Both the position numbers and the translations under genes were made by a program. Under the pieces are notes generated by a model. The model saw nothing but the letters and a program-made list of their open reading frames with translations, was not told the DNA's origin and made no database searches. From DAORHV01 sp964434575 (lineage in GTDB: Bacteria > Patescibacteriota > Gracilibacteria > Peribacterales > Peribacteraceae), in NCBI GenBank assembly GCA_964434575.1, contig CAYSWB010000041.1:1-5685 (forward strand): DNA of 5,685 bases. The letters are read 5' to 3'. Below, piece by piece: positions 5,603 to 5,685 of this stretch. Each line of letters begins with the position of its first letter. Within the stretch, counting starts at the first letter, position 1.

Positions 5603-5685
5603 TGCCTTTCCTTCCTCTTTGCTCCATGAACACTCGTTCCACCCGCGGGGGTTTCACCCTCATCGAGCTTCTGCTCGTCATCGGT
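5602..5685 (+). CDS. Second type IV pilin, 5' end only
   Basis: Twenty-eight codons are visible before the window ends. From ATG 5602 the leader reads MPFLPLCSMNTRSTRGG, then FTLIELLLVIG, the prepilin cleavage site with Glu at +5. The start at 5602 is chosen for its GGAG and for its match in layout to the GTG start of the preceding pilin; ATG 5626 is the alternative and has no Shine-Dalgarno. From 5626 on, the DNA is 59/60 identical to the preceding pilin gene, so this is a tandem paralogue. Whether the rest is a full gene, a variant head or a silent cassette cannot be told here. Confidence 0.85.
   Translation, partial: MPFLPLCSMNTRSTRGGFTLIELLLVIG
5626..5685 (+). repeat. Direct repeat copy 2: shared 5' coding segment of the two pilins
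   Basis: This is the partner of 5000-5059, matching at 59 of 60 bases including all synonymous positions after codon 2. The match is cut off by the window end, so its true length is unknown. Confidence 0.97.

Noticed and set aside
5579..5629. A 16-codon leader ORF (MFCAEIRACLSFLFAP) whose TGA overlaps ATG 5626 as ATGA, suggesting a coupled or leaderless leader peptide
   Set aside because: An in-frame pilin start at 5602 with GGAG explains the region better and matches the first pilin gene. The overlap may be chance. It is kept only as an alternative if the transcript proves to start exactly at 5579.

Overview
The window is GC-rich bacterial DNA with every gene on the + strand. It most resembles a member of the Patescibacteria (Candidate Phyla Radiation). 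Three things point that way: a major pilin with the INPTKQLADARNAQ and YSIDNNGNLP signatures typical of that group, a three-gene set of unusual minor pilins, and a large secreted protein built from Ser-only and Thr/Ser/Gly linkers ending in a thrombospondin type 3 and GCSCEQ tail. UGA is used as a normal stop at 3813, 4238 and 4855, which argues against the Gracilibacteria/Absconditabacteria lineages that read UGA as glycine. The lineage call is inference from motifs, not from a search.

Region 1 (1-2340) is the 3' part of one large gene for a modular, probably exported protein. In order it holds a Thr/Ser/Gly tandem repeat, an Asp/Gly-rich acidic linker, a Cys-bounded domain of about 177 residues, an unrecognised middle domain, a 15-serine linker, a second copy of the Cys-bounded domain, a Ser/Gly linker, a TSP3 calcium-binding motif and a Cys-containing C-terminal domain. 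A 12-bp-stem hairpin with a weak T-tract closes the unit.

Region 2 (2370-4857) is a tightly packed minor-pilin operon. It starts with a PilV/GspI-like prepilin fused to what reads as a complete seven-bladed LVIVD-type beta-propeller. Next is a PilX-like small prepilin without the usual Glu at +5. Last is a PilW/GspJ-like prepilin with a six-cysteine tail. The junctions are ATGA (3812-3815) and TGATG (4238-4242), so translation is probably coupled and the three products made together. I infer that they form the priming or tip complex of a type IV pilus, with the propeller as the exposed ligand-binding part.

Region 3 (4858-5685) has the major pilin with its own -10-like element, strong Shine-Dalgarno sequence and strong intrinsic terminator, then the start of a second pilin gene. 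The first 60 nt that the two pilin genes share, counted from the internal ATG, differ at one base only, so they are recent paralogues or are kept alike by gene conversion. The upstream regions share an in-frame N-terminal extension preceded by GGAG, which suggests that the true starts lie upstream of the obvious ATGs.

There is no gene-free stretch longer than 300 bases. No tRNA, rRNA, CRISPR array, insertion sequence or transposase is visible.
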